The notes: a model not told the origin generated them from the letters alone. A stretch of 64,000 bases of DNA from Mycobacterium sp. 141 (GCF_000382405.1 NZ_KB908265.1:1-64000); one strand, 5' to 3'; numbered from the stretch's first letter, positions 53,757-63,516 are shown. Translations and numbers: made by a program.

Positions 53757-54547
53757 CACCAGACTCCAACCGCGCACCAGCAGCCGATCCGCCCGCACTG
53801 ATCTTCAACGATGTCAGTGTGGTGCGCGGCGGACGGCTGATCTGGTCGGAAGGCACCTTCGAGATCCCGGCCGGCGGCATCGTCGCGCTGATCGGGTCGA
53901 ACGGCTCCGGCAAATCGACCATGCTCCAGGTCGTGCTGGGCCTGCTGCCGACGGCATCGGGTTCGGTACGGGTGCTTGGCGGCAAGCCAGGGGATAACAA
54001 CGATCTGATCGGCTATGTGCCGCAGGACTATGTCGCCGGCGCGGGGGAGGCGATCCGAGCCAGGGACGCCGTGATGCTCGGCCTCACGGGGCGTCGCTGG
54101 GGACTGCGTCGCACCACTCAGGCCGACATGGCCAGGGTCGACGAGGCGCTCACGTGGGTTGAGGCGGAAGAGTTCGCCGACCGGCGGTTGTCCCAGCTCT
54201 CCGGCGGGCAGCGGCAGCGCATAGCCTTGGCCAATGCTCTTGTGGGGCATCCGAAGATGCTCATCCTCGACGAACCGTTGGCTTCGCTGGACCTACGTAA
54301 CCAGCATGAGATCGTGGGCCTGCTGGCCCGTCTGAACGCCGATCTCGGTGTGACGATTCTCGTTGTCGCCCACGACCTCAACCCACTGCTGTCGGTCCTC
54401 GACAGTGCCATCTATCTGCTCGACGGGCATGCTCACTACGCTGCGATCGACGAGGTGGTCGACGCCGACCTGCTGACCCACCTGTACGGCACGAAGATTC
54501 AAGTGGCCAATACCCTGCAGGGCAAGATGTACATGAGGAGCGGGTAG
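53753..54547 (+). CDS. znuC: Zinc ABC importer ATPase ZnuC
   Basis: A 264-residue ATPase with Walker A GSNGSGKST, signature LSGGQRQR, Walker B LILDEPLASLD and H-loop VAHDLNPL. It overlaps the znuA stop (GTGA) and the znuB start (TAGTG). It powers zinc import with ZnuA and ZnuB. Confidence 0.92.
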   Translation: MTPDSNRAPAADPPALIFNDVSVVRGGRLIWSEGTFEIPAGGIVALIGSNGSGKSTMLQVVLGLLPTASGSVRVLGGKPGDNNDLIGYVPQDYVAGAGEAIRARDAVMLGLTGRRWGLRRTTQADMARVDEALTWVEAEEFADRRLSQLSGGQRQRIALANALVGHPKMLILDEPLASLDLRNQHEIVGLLARLNADLGVTILVVAHDLNPLLSVLDSAIYLLDGHAHYAAIDEVVDADLLTHLYGTKIQVANTLQGKMYMRSG

Positions 54548-55401
54548 TGACTGTTCTCGCGATGGGCTACCAGCAGAACTGGTGGCAGATCCTCACTTCG
54601 GCGTTCATGCGCAATGCGCTGATCGGTGGCACGCTGGTGGCGCTCGCCGCCGGGCTCATCGGCTATTTCATCATCGTGCGGAACACGGCGTTCGCCGCCC
54701 ACGCCCTGGCCCACATCGGCCTGCCGGGGGCGACCGGAGCCTTCCTGCTGGGGCTGCCGGTCGGGTTCGGGCTCGGGGTGTTCTGCGTCGGCGGGGCGCT
54801 GGTCATCGGGGCGCTCGGGAAACGGGCCGGGGACCGCGAGGTGGCGACCGGCACCGTGTTGGCGCTGGCCACCGGATTCGGGCTCTTCTTCAACTCGCTG
54901 GCCACCAAGAACTCGTCCACCATGACCAATGTGCTGTTCGGGAATCTGCTGGCGATCACCGGTGAGCAGTTGTCGACATTCACGGCGCTGCTGGCGCTGC
55001 TGGCCGCCACGATGGGGTTCATCTACCGCCCACTGCTGTTCGCGTCGGTCAACGCACCGGTGGCCGAGGCCAAGGGGGTGCCGGTCAAGGCGCTGTCGAT
55101 CGTGTTCATGGCACTGCTCGGAGTCGCGGTCACCATGGCGGTGCAGGCCGTCGGTACATTGCTGTTGTTTGCGCTCGTCGTCACCCCGGCGGCGACGGCG
55201 ATCATGCTGACCGCCAGGCCCCTGGTGGCGATGGCGATTTCGACAGGCATCAGCCTGGTGTCGGTCTGGGTGGGGTTGGCGGTGTCGGCGGTGTTCAACA
55301 TGCCGCCGAGCTTCCTGATCGTGACCATCGCCTGCGGATGCTGGCTCGCGGTGTGGCTCGCGGCGCGTGCCGCACGCGAGACCGGGGCGTTGATCGGCTA
55401 G
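54547..55401 (+). CDS. znuB: Zinc ABC importer permease ZnuB
   Basis: A 284-residue permease of the ABC-3 (zinc/manganese) family with about eight to nine helices. The conserved segments are RNTAFAAHALAHIGLPGATGAF and VAEAKGVPVKALSIVFMALLGVAVTMAVQAVGTLLLFALVV. The GTG start shares a base with the znuC stop. It completes the importer. Confidence 0.92.
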   Translation: MTVLAMGYQQNWWQILTSAFMRNALIGGTLVALAAGLIGYFIIVRNTAFAAHALAHIGLPGATGAFLLGLPVGFGLGVFCVGGALVIGALGKRAGDREVATGTVLALATGFGLFFNSLATKNSSTMTNVLFGNLLAITGEQLSTFTALLALLAATMGFIYRPLLFASVNAPVAEAKGVPVKALSIVFMALLGVAVTMAVQAVGTLLLFALVVTPAATAIMLTARPLVAMAISTGISLVSVWVGLAVSAVFNMPPSFLIVTIACGCWLAVWLAARAARETGALIG

Positions 55402-55412
55402 CCTCAGAAAGC

Positions 55413-56513
55413 ATGCCCAGGAGTCCCCATCCGCCGCGGCGGGCGACCCTGGCTTCGCTGGCTGCGGAACTCAACGTCTCCCGCACCACGATCTCCAACG
55501 CCTACAACCGGCCTGATCAGCTGTCGTCGGACCTGCGGGAGCGCATCTTCGACGCCGCCAAGCGTCTCGGCTACGCGGGGCCCGACCCGGTGGCGCGGTC
55601 ATTGCGCACCCGCAAGGCCGGCGCGGTCGGCCTGATGATCACCGAGCCGCTCAATTACTCGTTCAGTGATCCCGCCGCACTCGACTTCGTTGCCGGACTG
55701 GCCGAATCGTGTGAGGCGGCCGGTCAGGGCCTGCTGTTGGTGGCGGTCGGGCCGAACCGCACCTTCGACGAGGGTTGCGCCGCGGTGCTGTCCGCGGGTG
55801 TCGACGGCTTCGTGGTGTACTCCGCGTCCGACGATGACCCGTACCTGCCCGTGGTGCGGCAGCGTCACCTGCCGATGGTGGTGGTCGACCAGCCTAAGGA
55901 TGTGCCCGGGGCGTCACGTGTCGGCATCGACGATCGTGGTTCCATGCGTCGGCTGGCCGAGCACGTTTTGGAACTCGGCCACCGCGACATCGGTCTGCTC
56001 ACCATGCGGTTGGGGCGCGACTGGCCCCACCCGAGCGGTAAACCCGCGCCGGCAGCGTCGGATCGGGTGCTGACCCCGCATTTCCATGTGCAGCGCGAGC
56101 GTATCCACGGGGTGTACGACGCGATGAGCGCCGCCGGGCTGGCCCCGGAATCGCTGACGGTCGTGGAGAGTTACGAGCACCTGCCGACCTCGGGAGGTGC
56201 TGCGGCCGAGGTGGCGCTTGCGGTCAATCCGTTGATCACCGCGCTGATGTGCACGGCCGATGTACTGGCCCTGTCGGCGATGGATTATCTACGCGCGCAT
56301 GGCATTTACGTTCCCGGGCAGATGACGGTCACCGGGTTCGACGGGATTCCCGACGCGCTGCGCCGCGGCCTGACCACAGTCGTGCAGCCCAGTGTCGAGA
56401 AGGGCCGGCGCGCCGGCCAGTTGCTGCACAATCCGCCGCGATCCGGGCTTCCGGTGATCGAGGTGCTCGACACCGAGGTGGTGCGCGGCCGGACGTCCGG
56501 TCCGCCGGCTTAG
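55413..56513 (+). CDS. LacI-family transcription regulator (Rv3575c-like)
   Basis: A 366-residue LacI-type regulator with N-terminal helix-turn-helix ATLASLAAELNVSRTTISNAYNRPDQLS and a sugar-binding-like effector domain (residues 65-360). Position matches M. tuberculosis Rv3575c. Effector and operator are unknown. It follows znuB by 11 bases, but a cotranscribed role is not clear. Confidence 0.85.
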   Translation: MPRSPHPPRRATLASLAAELNVSRTTISNAYNRPDQLSSDLRERIFDAAKRLGYAGPDPVARSLRTRKAGAVGLMITEPLNYSFSDPAALDFVAGLAESCEAAGQGLLLVAVGPNRTFDEGCAAVLSAGVDGFVVYSASDDDPYLPVVRQRHLPMVVVDQPKDVPGASRVGIDDRGSMRRLAEHVLELGHRDIGLLTMRLGRDWPHPSGKPAPAASDRVLTPHFHVQRERIHGVYDAMSAAGLAPESLTVVESYEHLPTSGGAAAEVALAVNPLITALMCTADVLALSAMDYLRAHGIYVPGQMTVTGFDGIPDALRRGLTTVVQPSVEKGRRAGQLLHNPPRSGLPVIEVLDTEVVRGRTSGPPA

Positions 56514-57247
56514 CCGCGACGCACGTCGAACAGGTATTTCAGTGCTGCCGCAACGTCTTTCGGAAGTTGCACCCGGTAGCCGGCCAGGGTTTCGCCTGGG
56601 CCGACCTTGACACCTACGTCGCCGTCGCGCATGCGCCGGAACGCCTTCTCGTCGGTCACATCGTCGCCGAAGTACACGACCGCCGACGCGTCGAACTCCT
56701 TGCGCAGGATGTCGATCGCCTCGCCCTTGTCCGTCGAGATCACCGCGAATTCCAGCACGGCCTTGCCTTCGGTCAATTCGACCGGCCAGGCCCGAGCGGT
56801 GATACGGGCCTGCGTCAGGGCGGCTTCGGCGTCGTCGGGCCCGGCGTTGCGGACGTGCAGCGCGACGCTTGCGGGCTTGACCTCGACGGCCACGCCGGGC
56901 TTACCGGCCGCGATCGCCTCGAGCTCGGCGGTGATGGTGGCCAGTAGGGCCGTGTCGATCCGATGGGCGAAGCCGGTGTCGAACTCGGCGCCGTGACTGC
57001 CGATCATGTGCACCGTCGCGGGCATGCCGGACAATTCCCGCAGCACGCTCAGCGCCCGCCCGGAGATCAGGGCCGTAGCGGTGTCGGGCAGCGCGGCAAG
57101 CTCGACGAGCGTGGCCGCGGCATCGGCCAGCGGGCGGGCATCGGCCGGATTGTTGACGATCGGGGCGAGGGTTCCGTCGAAATCGGAGGTCACCAGCAGC
57201 CGCGGGGTGTGCGCTATCCGGGCTAGCGCGTGCCGAAGACCGCTCAC
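56510..57247 (-). CDS. otsB: Trehalose-6-phosphate phosphatase OtsB
   Basis: A 245-residue HAD-family phosphatase. Motif I is VTSDFDGTLAPI (catalytic Asp near residue 21 and 23), motif II includes LISGR, and motif IV is YFGDDVTDEKAF. It releases trehalose from trehalose 6-phosphate. It is a short single-domain form, unlike long OtsB1. The stop overlaps the LacI gene's stop by four bases. The start codon is GTG 57247. Confidence 0.88.
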   Translation of the reverse strand: MSGLRHALARIAHTPRLLVTSDFDGTLAPIVNNPADARPLADAAATLVELAALPDTATALISGRALSVLRELSGMPATVHMIGSHGAEFDTGFAHRIDTALLATITAELEAIAAGKPGVAVEVKPASVALHVRNAGPDDAEAALTQARITARAWPVELTEGKAVLEFAVISTDKGEAIDILRKEFDASAVVYFGDDVTDEKAFRRMRDGDVGVKVGPGETLAGYRVQLPKDVAAALKYLFDVRRG

Positions 57248-57250
57248 CCG

Positions 57251-57352
57251 TCAGATCTTAGGTTGGTCTGCGTCGCCGATCAGCAGTCGCACGGCTAGGT
57301 CCAGCCGCTTGGCGACATCGGTCGCCGAGGCGCGTGGGTCAGCCAGGCCAGC
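57251..57352 (-). pseudogene. kstR: KstR-like TetR regulator, C-terminal remnant
   Basis: On the reverse strand the frame ending TGA at 57251 reads AGLADPRASATDVAKRLDLA then VRLLIGDADQPKI, which has the look of the KstR C-terminal helix. The DNA-binding part is missing. Order and orientation (remnant next to a fadE34-like remnant, divergent) match the M. tuberculosis kstR-fadE34 locus. The link to KstR is inferred from motif and synteny. Confidence 0.55.
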
Positions 57353-57384
57353 AGGCTGGCTCGTTACGCGCTGACTGGGATATG

Positions 57385-57650
57385 CCGGACCTGGTACGAA
57401 GCTGGGCTGCGGCGTCCGGTTCGATCACCGCTGTGCGTGACGGCGAACATGACCCGAACGCGTGGCGCGCTCCGTATCAGCGGTTCGCCGAACTAGGGAT
57501 CTTCGGCGTCGCCCTTCCCGAAGGGTCTGGTGGCACCGGCGGAAGCGGGAGAACCTGTGCGCGATGCTCGACGAGGCCGCCGCGGCACTTGTGTCCGGAC
57601 TCGTAGCAACCACGGCGCTGGTAACCCTGCTCGTCACCGACAGGGTGGTG
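57385..57650 (+). pseudogene. fadE34: Acyl-CoA dehydrogenase FadE34-like fragment, frameshifted
   Basis: The frame from 57379 reads MPDLVRSWAAASGSITAVRD, then NAWRAPYQRFAELGIFGVALPEGSGGTGGS. After about 57550 the similarity continues in another frame with LCAMLDEAAAALVSGLVATT. Both parts fit the same acyl-CoA dehydrogenase region of FadE34-type proteins. The rest of the gene is absent. It is a deletion and frameshift remnant. Confidence 0.65.
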
Positions 57651-57770
57651 GTGACCACTATGTGGTGTTCGGCGCGTCACGACATGTCCGAGATACACGG
57701 GGATAGAGCCGGACAAGAACATTCCACATGGGAGCGCCAAGTGCCGGCGTACTTTGGGTAGCCTGATCCG

Positions 57771-58817
57771 ATGGACGCAGGGGTGGCTTCTTCCGCCCAT
57801 GACAGACCGCGGATCAGGTTCGGTGTACTGCTGAACATGGGAGCCGGGATGGCCAACGGTCCCGACGCGGTCTTCGACCTCACGCTCGAGCAAGCTGCAT
57901 CCGCAGAACAGCTCGGCTACGACGAATTGTGGGTTACCGAGCACCATTTCATCGACTTCGGGATCAACCCGAGTGCACCCACCAGCGCCGCTTTCCTGTT
58001 GGGCCGCACTTCCAAGATCCGCGTCGGCACTGCGGTGGCGCTCGCACCGCTTTACCACCCTATCGAGCTGGCCGAACGTGCCGCACTGCTCGATCAGCTC
58101 AGCCACGGCCGATTCATGCTGGGGCTGGGCCGCGGAGGATACCGGCGCGATTACGACGTGTTCGGTGTGGACTTGGCCCGCTGGGACGACGAACCACAGT
58201 CCAGCGCGCAATGTCTCCTTGACGTGTGGAGTGCATCCCACTCGCCGACGCCGGGCCGAACGGCAGAGGTGCAACCGCCCGTGCGCTCCCGCCCCCACCC
58301 GGAACTGTTGCTGGCGACCTCAAGTGCATCCGGTGTTGAGTTCGCCGCCCGCTATGGGTTTGCCCTGCAACACTATTTCGCCACGCCGGCCGCATCGCGC
58401 GTCGAACTCGAAGCCCGCTATCGCGAACTGTGCGGCCAGGATCGCCCGATACCCGAGCATCTGCACACCCTGATTGTCATCGTCGACGACGCCGTGGACT
58501 GTCGCGACAGGCTGGCGGCCGCGCTGCGTCGGTCGTTTCGCGACGGTGATCACCCAGCAGTGCCCCAAGCCGTGAACCGTCACGTCGGGCCTGACGGTGA
58601 GCCGGTGGATCGGGACACCATGGCGCAGATGGTCGCTGACGACGCCATTGTGGGATCGCCGGCTCGGGTCGTCGACGAACTCGGTGGCTTCATCGAGACA
58701 ACCGGCGCTCGACGGATCGCCGTCTATCACGAGGCTATCGCCGATCCGGCAACGACGATGAAGTCGCTTCGCGACTTCGCCCTGCATGTTGTGCCACAAC
58801 TCGGGGTGTCCGTCTGA
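57771..58817 (+). CDS. LLM-class (luciferase-like) flavin monooxygenase
   Basis: A 348-residue luciferase-like monooxygenase fold. The N-terminal IRFGVLLNMGAGMANGPD, the active-site LWVTEHHFIDFGINPS and the FMN-region LLDQLSHGRFMLGLGRGGYRRDY are typical, as is the late IVGSPARVVDEL. The likely cofactor is reduced FMN or F420. It lies in the rearranged region after the kstR/fadE34 scar, and no neighbours suggest a substrate. Confidence 0.85.
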   Translation: MDAGVASSAHDRPRIRFGVLLNMGAGMANGPDAVFDLTLEQAASAEQLGYDELWVTEHHFIDFGINPSAPTSAAFLLGRTSKIRVGTAVALAPLYHPIELAERAALLDQLSHGRFMLGLGRGGYRRDYDVFGVDLARWDDEPQSSAQCLLDVWSASHSPTPGRTAEVQPPVRSRPHPELLLATSSASGVEFAARYGFALQHYFATPAASRVELEARYRELCGQDRPIPEHLHTLIVIVDDAVDCRDRLAAALRRSFRDGDHPAVPQAVNRHVGPDGEPVDRDTMAQMVADDAIVGSPARVVDELGGFIETTGARRIAVYHEAIADPATTMKSLRDFALHVVPQLGVSV

Positions 58818-59565
58818 TTGCCCCAGGAATGGCAATAGTCAACCGATCGAGAACAACTCACGAAGCCGAGCGGAACTCCATGACCGTGATGCCGTGACTG
58901 ATCGGCGTGTTCGTGGCCACCGTAACCCTACGGCCGTGGCGAGAGCAACGTACTCCAACGCCCAAGGCTTCGTTCCCGTACGGTCAGCCAGTGCCGCCGT
59001 GGTCGCGGGACCGCAGAGCAGGTTCTCGGGTAGCCGCAGCGTCACCGCGGCCCGCACAGCGTCGATCATCGACGTCGCATCCAACCGATGCTGCTCCACA
59101 TCGCCTGAATTCTCGGTGCTGCTCATCTGCGTAGACAACCACACCGACGGCTGATTGGGTTAACTACCCGCGACGTAGGAGTGTTGGCGACGCGGTGGAA
59201 CTCGTTTGACCCCGACATATCTCGTTCACAAGGATCTCCGTCTGCCCGGTTGAGAACAGACTGGGCGAGATCATCGACATCCTCGGTCAACTCACGCGCG
59301 AGTGCGTCCAGGTGCAGGATCTGTGACGGCGTGGCTTCGGTATGCCGCGGGCTCAATGCTGTCCAGTGCTCTTCCCACTCCTTGTCCCGCACTATCTATC
59401 ACCTCGCCGAGATGCTGAAGTCGCCGAAATCCCTTACATCGCTTTCGTATCCACCAAGGGAACGGGTCACTGCGCGGCTGATTGAGACGGAGTTAGCCGA
59501 AGAGTGCTAGGTGTTGCGGGTCATGACGTTGTTGACGCTGAGCGCGGGGGCACCGCACCGGATAG
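58818..59565. other. Degraded region without an intact gene
   Basis: About 750 bases with only short frames. On the reverse strand 58839-59144 looks like the N-terminal part of a methyltransferase. A second reverse frame from GTG 59392 to 59123 (90 residues, starting MRDKEWEEHWTALSPRHTE) has protein-like composition at first and then drifts. No promoter, RNA gene or repeat could be supported here. Confidence 0.45.
58839..59144 (-). pseudogene. Methyltransferase N-terminal fragment
   Basis: A 101-codon frame whose centre (MIDAVRAAVTLRLPENLLCG then TTAALADRTGTKPWALEYVA) resembles the winged-helix dimerisation domain of O-methyltransferase-like enzymes. It loses similarity after ATAVGL and never reaches the SAM-binding domain, so it is probably a remnant. 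Confidence 0.35.
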
Positions 59566-59900
59566 TCCTCATCGCGCGCGTGCGCCAGCAAGTGAGTCAA
59601 CCGATTCCGACGATTCGGCGATCAGGGATTGCAGGACCGGTCCTGTACGCCAATGCATCAACCCACCGCCACGCCAGCAGTAGTCAGCCAGCAAATAGAG
59701 TGGATGAGGCGGCATCGCAAATGGTCAGCCGAGCGCATCACATTCGAGCTCAACGAGCTCGGACTGCCGATCAGCAGGCGAACCGTGAGCAGGCACCTGC
59801 TCACATTGGGTTTAAATCGACGGCGCTTCATCGACCCCGCAGGCCACCTCAATCGGGTACCGCGTTCGATCCAAGCGCGTCGACCAGGGCACATGGTTCA
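59566..59900 (+). pseudogene. IS481-type transposase, 5' half (disrupted)
   Basis: The frame reads RACASK-stop-VNRFRRFGDQGLQDRS (a TGA at the place of a conserved Trp), then KWSAERITFELNELGLPISR and RTVSRHLLTLGLNRRRFIDP, up to RPGHMVH. This is the helix-turn-helix half of an IS481-family transposase. The homology stops at 59900 and resumes at 62945. The gap is a 3-kb insertion. Confidence 0.78.
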
Positions 59901-59914
59901 TTTTCCGGATTAAA

Positions 59915-61411
59915 TTAGGGACTGTTTTTCGGCCGAATGTGTTCGGGTTGCACTCGTTTCGGTGTTTGGAAGCCACCGATGGCCTGTTCGAGTAGTTCGG
60001 CCAGTCGCAGTGGAGTGCGGTCTTCGAACATCGGGCCGATGAGCTGCACTCCTACCGGTAGGCCCTCAGGTGAGTGGCCCGCCGGTATGGCGGTGGCAGG
60101 CAGACCGGGCATGGTGGCCAGTCCGGCCCAGACAAACTGGTCGGCGAATGGGTACTGGCGACCGTCGATGTCGATGTGCCGCTGCGCCAGGTTGGGTTCG
60201 TGATTGTGGGCGAACGCGGGGGTGGGTGTGATCGGGCATACCACGGCATCGAACTTGGCAAAGAGTTGGCGCCAGCGGTGGCGGTGCAGTTCACGCCGAT
60301 TGTTCGCTTCAATCCATTGGCGGTGGCTCAACACCGGGCCGCGTAGCCACGCGGTATCGAATCCCCGCTCTTCAGTGGACAGTTCGGCGGCCTCAGTGCG
60401 GAGCTGTTCGTACTTCTCGGCAGGGTAACCCGCGGCAGCGTACGAGGTCAGTAGCTCGATGTAGAGCGTGGCGGCTTCGGTCAGATCAGGTAGCAGCGGA
60501 CTGTGCCGTTCAACCATGGCGCCACCGTCGATGAGTGCAGTGGCGACTCGGTTCACAGCGGCCCTCACCGCGGACCCGGTCGCAATGAGCGGATGCTCAT
60601 CGACAACCAGGACACGGAAGCCGCAAAGCCGGTCGTGACGCGGCGGGGGCAGAGCCAGGTCAAACGCAACGCCCAGCGTCAGTGGGTCCGGTCCAGCCAT
60701 CACCTCCAAAAGCAGCGCGAGGTCGCGGGCAGTGCGCGCCATAGGACCCACAACGGCGAGGTCACCGCCAGCAGGCAATGCTGGTGCGCGCGGCGGGACC
60801 ATGCCGCGGGTGGCCGCTAGCCCGAATGTCGGCTTGTGGGCGTAGATTCCGCAGAAATGTGCGGGAGTGCGCAGCGAACCAGCCATGTCTGAGCCGATAG
60901 ATAATGCGCCAAATCCGGACGCCAGTGCCGCTGCTGATCCACCCGAAGATCCACCGGCTGTGCGATCGTGATCCCACGGGTTGTTTGTGGTGCCGTAAAT
61001 CTGGTTGAAACTCTGCAGATCTTGCAGCATGAAAGGCACGTTGGTCTTACCGAGCACCACCGCGCCAGCAGCCTTGAGCCGTGATACCTGCACCGCGTCC
61101 TCGGCCGGCATGTAGTTCGCGTGCTCAGGCATGCCCCACGTCGTGGGTAGCCCGACCATGTTGTAGGACTCCTTGACCGTCACCGGAATACCCAGCAGTG
61201 GCCGGTCCTGGTCGCCGGCACGCGCCTTGTCAGCGTCTCGTGCAGCGGCCCGCGCACGATCAAAGTCCGGCACGCAGATCGAGTTGATCGCCGTGTCATC
61301 TCTCTCGACACCGGCAATCGCCTCGTCGATCAGTTCCACCGATGTCACCTCGCCGGCACGCAATGCCGCCGAAAGGTATTCGGCCGACTGGAAACTTCGC
61401 TCCATGAACAT
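59915..61411 (-). CDS. Amidase (amidase signature family)
   Basis: A 498-residue amidase-signature enzyme. The catalytic Ser-cisSer-Lys set is visible: Lys in IPVTVKESYNM, the Gly/Ser stretch TAGGSSGGSAAALASG and the nucleophile in SDMAGSLRTPAHF. The C-terminus has GLPATAIPAGHSPEGLPVGVQ. The start is ATG 61411 (MFMERSFQ) or ATG 61405; upstream frame extension lacks similarity. Such enzymes cut amides such as acetamide or aryl amides. The gene looks intact and sits inside the insertion that splits the IS481-type transposase. Confidence 0.85.
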   Translation of the reverse strand: MFMERSFQSAEYLSAALRAGEVTSVELIDEAIAGVERDDTAINSICVPDFDRARAAARDADKARAGDQDRPLLGIPVTVKESYNMVGLPTTWGMPEHANYMPAEDAVQVSRLKAAGAVVLGKTNVPFMLQDLQSFNQIYGTTNNPWDHDRTAGGSSGGSAAALASGFGALSIGSDMAGSLRTPAHFCGIYAHKPTFGLAATRGMVPPRAPALPAGGDLAVVGPMARTARDLALLLEVMAGPDPLTLGVAFDLALPPPRHDRLCGFRVLVVDEHPLIATGSAVRAAVNRVATALIDGGAMVERHSPLLPDLTEAATLYIELLTSYAAAGYPAEKYEQLRTEAAELSTEERGFDTAWLRGPVLSHRQWIEANNRRELHRHRWRQLFAKFDAVVCPITPTPAFAHNHEPNLAQRHIDIDGRQYPFADQFVWAGLATMPGLPATAIPAGHSPEGLPVGVQLIGPMFEDRTPLRLAELLEQAIGGFQTPKRVQPEHIRPKNSP

Positions 61412-61589
61412 GAATCTGACGCTATCGGCTAGCTGCGGAGGCCATAAAATCTCTCTTCCCGCAACGGAATCGGTGGTACTCGTTCGTGATGTTCTTCTCC
61501 CTAGCCGCGGACGATTCACCGGGACTGGACCGAGGGCTGTGGCCTCGAAGCCATGCATGCCGCGGCCTGGGTGCGATGAGGTATGACAC

Positions 61590-62834
61590 TCAGCGGTCCT
61601 TGATGATCGGGATGCCGAGGTCTGATACGCCGGTGCCCGGCTGTTGACTGCGGAGACGGTCGAGCGCGGTGAGTTTGTCGACGGCGGCACGGAGGCTGAT
61701 TTGGAGGCCTTGGACTTCTCCGAGCCAGCCGTTGATGCGGGCTTCCTGGATTCGGTCTTTCAGGTTGGCGATGATGATCACGAGGCGGGGTCGCGCCTTG
61801 GGGTCCAGGCGCAGGCTTGGGCATCTGATACAGGCGTGTTCGTGTTTGCAACTCGTGCCGTAGGGACGTGCGCACTCTCCGAGTTCGAGTTTGCGTTCGT
61901 GGAAGTGCTGTTGAAATTCCCGCCACTCGTTATCGGTGGGCTCGCAGTACTCGGTGGCGGGCCGTTCGGCGCGGCGACGGCCAAGGAATGCGCGGTAGGT
62001 GCGCACGAGGTCGTCTTCGAAGACCGCGGTATAGGCCTGGCTGGTGTTGATGTTGGCGTGCCCGAGCAGCCGCGAGACGATGTGCACGGGTAGTCCACCG
62101 TTGACGGCCTCGGTGGCGAAGATGCGTCGGAAGTCGTGGGCCGTGAAACGCAAGGGCTGTCCAGCAGCGTCGCGCAGGTCCGCGCGGTCCAGTGTGCGGT
62201 TGAGCATTTCACGGACGGTGTTGGGTGATCGGGCATAGCCCGCGGAGCGGGCTTGGGCAGCCTCGGGTTGTAACGCAAACGGCCCTCCGCCCCGGAACGG
62301 CTCCAACGGATCGTGGTGGTCGTTGGGCCGCCGGCCTCGGACGCGGTCCTGCCGTACGGGGTTGATCAACGGGCCGTGACCCTGATCGATTTAATACTCG
62401 TAGAAGCTACGCACCACCGCGTTGTTGTGACGGATCGTTCGCGGCTGGTAGTGATCGTCGAGCTCGCGCTTGCGGGTGACACGATTGACCGTGCCGGCGG
62501 TGACTGCCGACGCCGTGCGCTTGGACCGCCGCGGCTTGGTGGCCTGTACCAGCCACAGCACCAGGTCGCGCGCTTCTGCTGGTGTTGCTTTATCCCATTG
62601 CACGTCAACCGCATTCAGCCAGCGCCACCACCGCAGTAGCACGAACGCGTAACTGCGCACTGAGCCCGGGCGATTGTCGCGAGCAATGAAGTCCAACAGA
62701 AATCGGCGGATCGGCTCAACGATCTGTCCATCCTCACCGATCACCACCCAGGGCACCGCATCATCCACCTCCACGACACGACCCCAGCGTGGCAACCGAA
62801 TCGCCCGAACATCCCGCTCCACGTCGTCGAACAC
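61590..62834 (-). pseudogene. Tyrosine recombinase pseudogene
   Basis: One reading frame from ATG 62834 to 61590, broken by TAA at 62391-62393 (SFYEY-stop-IDQGHGPL). The N-terminal part is a core-binding (SAM-like) domain: NRPGSVRSYAFVLLRWWRWL. The C-terminal part keeps the HxxR box (FTAHDFRRIFATE), LLGHANINTSQ and Tyr in AYTAV. The central portion with the first catalytic Arg is missing between PLEPFRGGG and PFALQPEAAQ, so there is also an internal deletion. A Cys-containing tail (GTSCKHEHACIRCP) follows. It is inactive as it stands. Confidence 0.75.
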
Positions 62835-62944
62835 GCTGCGACCTCCTCACCGGCCTACGAAGGGCAATGGCGAAGGTCTATCAACTCGCGGGATCAGCGG
62901 CACAGATCCCGAGCAGAGTGTCTGCCCGTAGTCCGGTCAACAGA

Positions 62945-63516
62945 CACGTCGACGTCAAGAAGGTGGGCCGCATCCCCAACGGGGGCGGCTGGCGTATTCA
63001 CGGCGGGGCAGCACTCAAGCCAAAGCCGTCGCGTCGGCCACCAAGGGAGGCGCCCGGGCCGGGTACGTATACCTGCACTCAGCTGTCGATGGCTTCTCGC
63101 GATTGGCGTACACGGAAGCGCTACCGGACGAAAAGGGGCTCACGGCAATTGGGTTCATGCATCGCGCTCGCGTGTGGTTCGCCGCCCATGGCATCACGCG
63201 TATCGAACGCATCGTCACCGACAATGGCGCCTGCTATCGCGCCCGCGACTTCGCTCATGTCCTACACGGCGCACGTCATCAACGAATCAAGCCCTACACC
63301 CTGCGCCACAACGGGAAGATAGAACGCTACAACCGAATCCTCGCGGAGGAATTCCTCTACGCACGCACCTAGACCTCCGAGCAGCAGCGCTGCGAGGCCC
63401 TGAAGGTATGGAACGTCCACTACAACTATCACCGCCCTCATTCAGCTGCCGCAGGCCGACCACCGGCATCCCGACTCGCCACCGGCGTAACGAACGTCAT
63501 GACCTCGTACAGCTAG
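62945..63516 (+). pseudogene. IS481-type transposase, 3' half (disrupted)
   Basis: The frame resumes with HVDVKKVGRIPNGGGWRIHG, shifts frame near 63001, and continues GYVYLHSAVDGFSRLAYTEA, then IVTDNGACYRARDFAHVLHG. It has a TAG at 63370 in place of a sense codon and ends NYHRPHSAAAGRPPASRL and stop at 63514. The DDE residues are recognisable (VDV, TDNG, GKIERYNR). With the 5' half it makes one dead transposase with at least three lesions besides the insertion. Confidence 0.8.

Larger units (their letters stand above)
59901..62944. mobile_element. About 3-kb insertion inside the IS481-type transposase
   Basis: The two transposase halves join exactly across this segment (MVH on the left, HVDVKK on the right). 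The segment carries an amidase gene and a tyrosine-recombinase pseudogene, both on the reverse strand. Only two bases (CA) could be a shared junction repeat. I see no clear terminal inverted repeats at the edges. The mechanism of entry is unknown; the recombinase may be cargo or the former driver. Confidence 0.6.

Noticed and set aside
59123..59392. A 90-residue reverse-strand gene starting at GTG 59392
   Set aside because: The first half looks protein-like but there is no ribosome binding site, the second half loses character, and it lies among degraded fragments.
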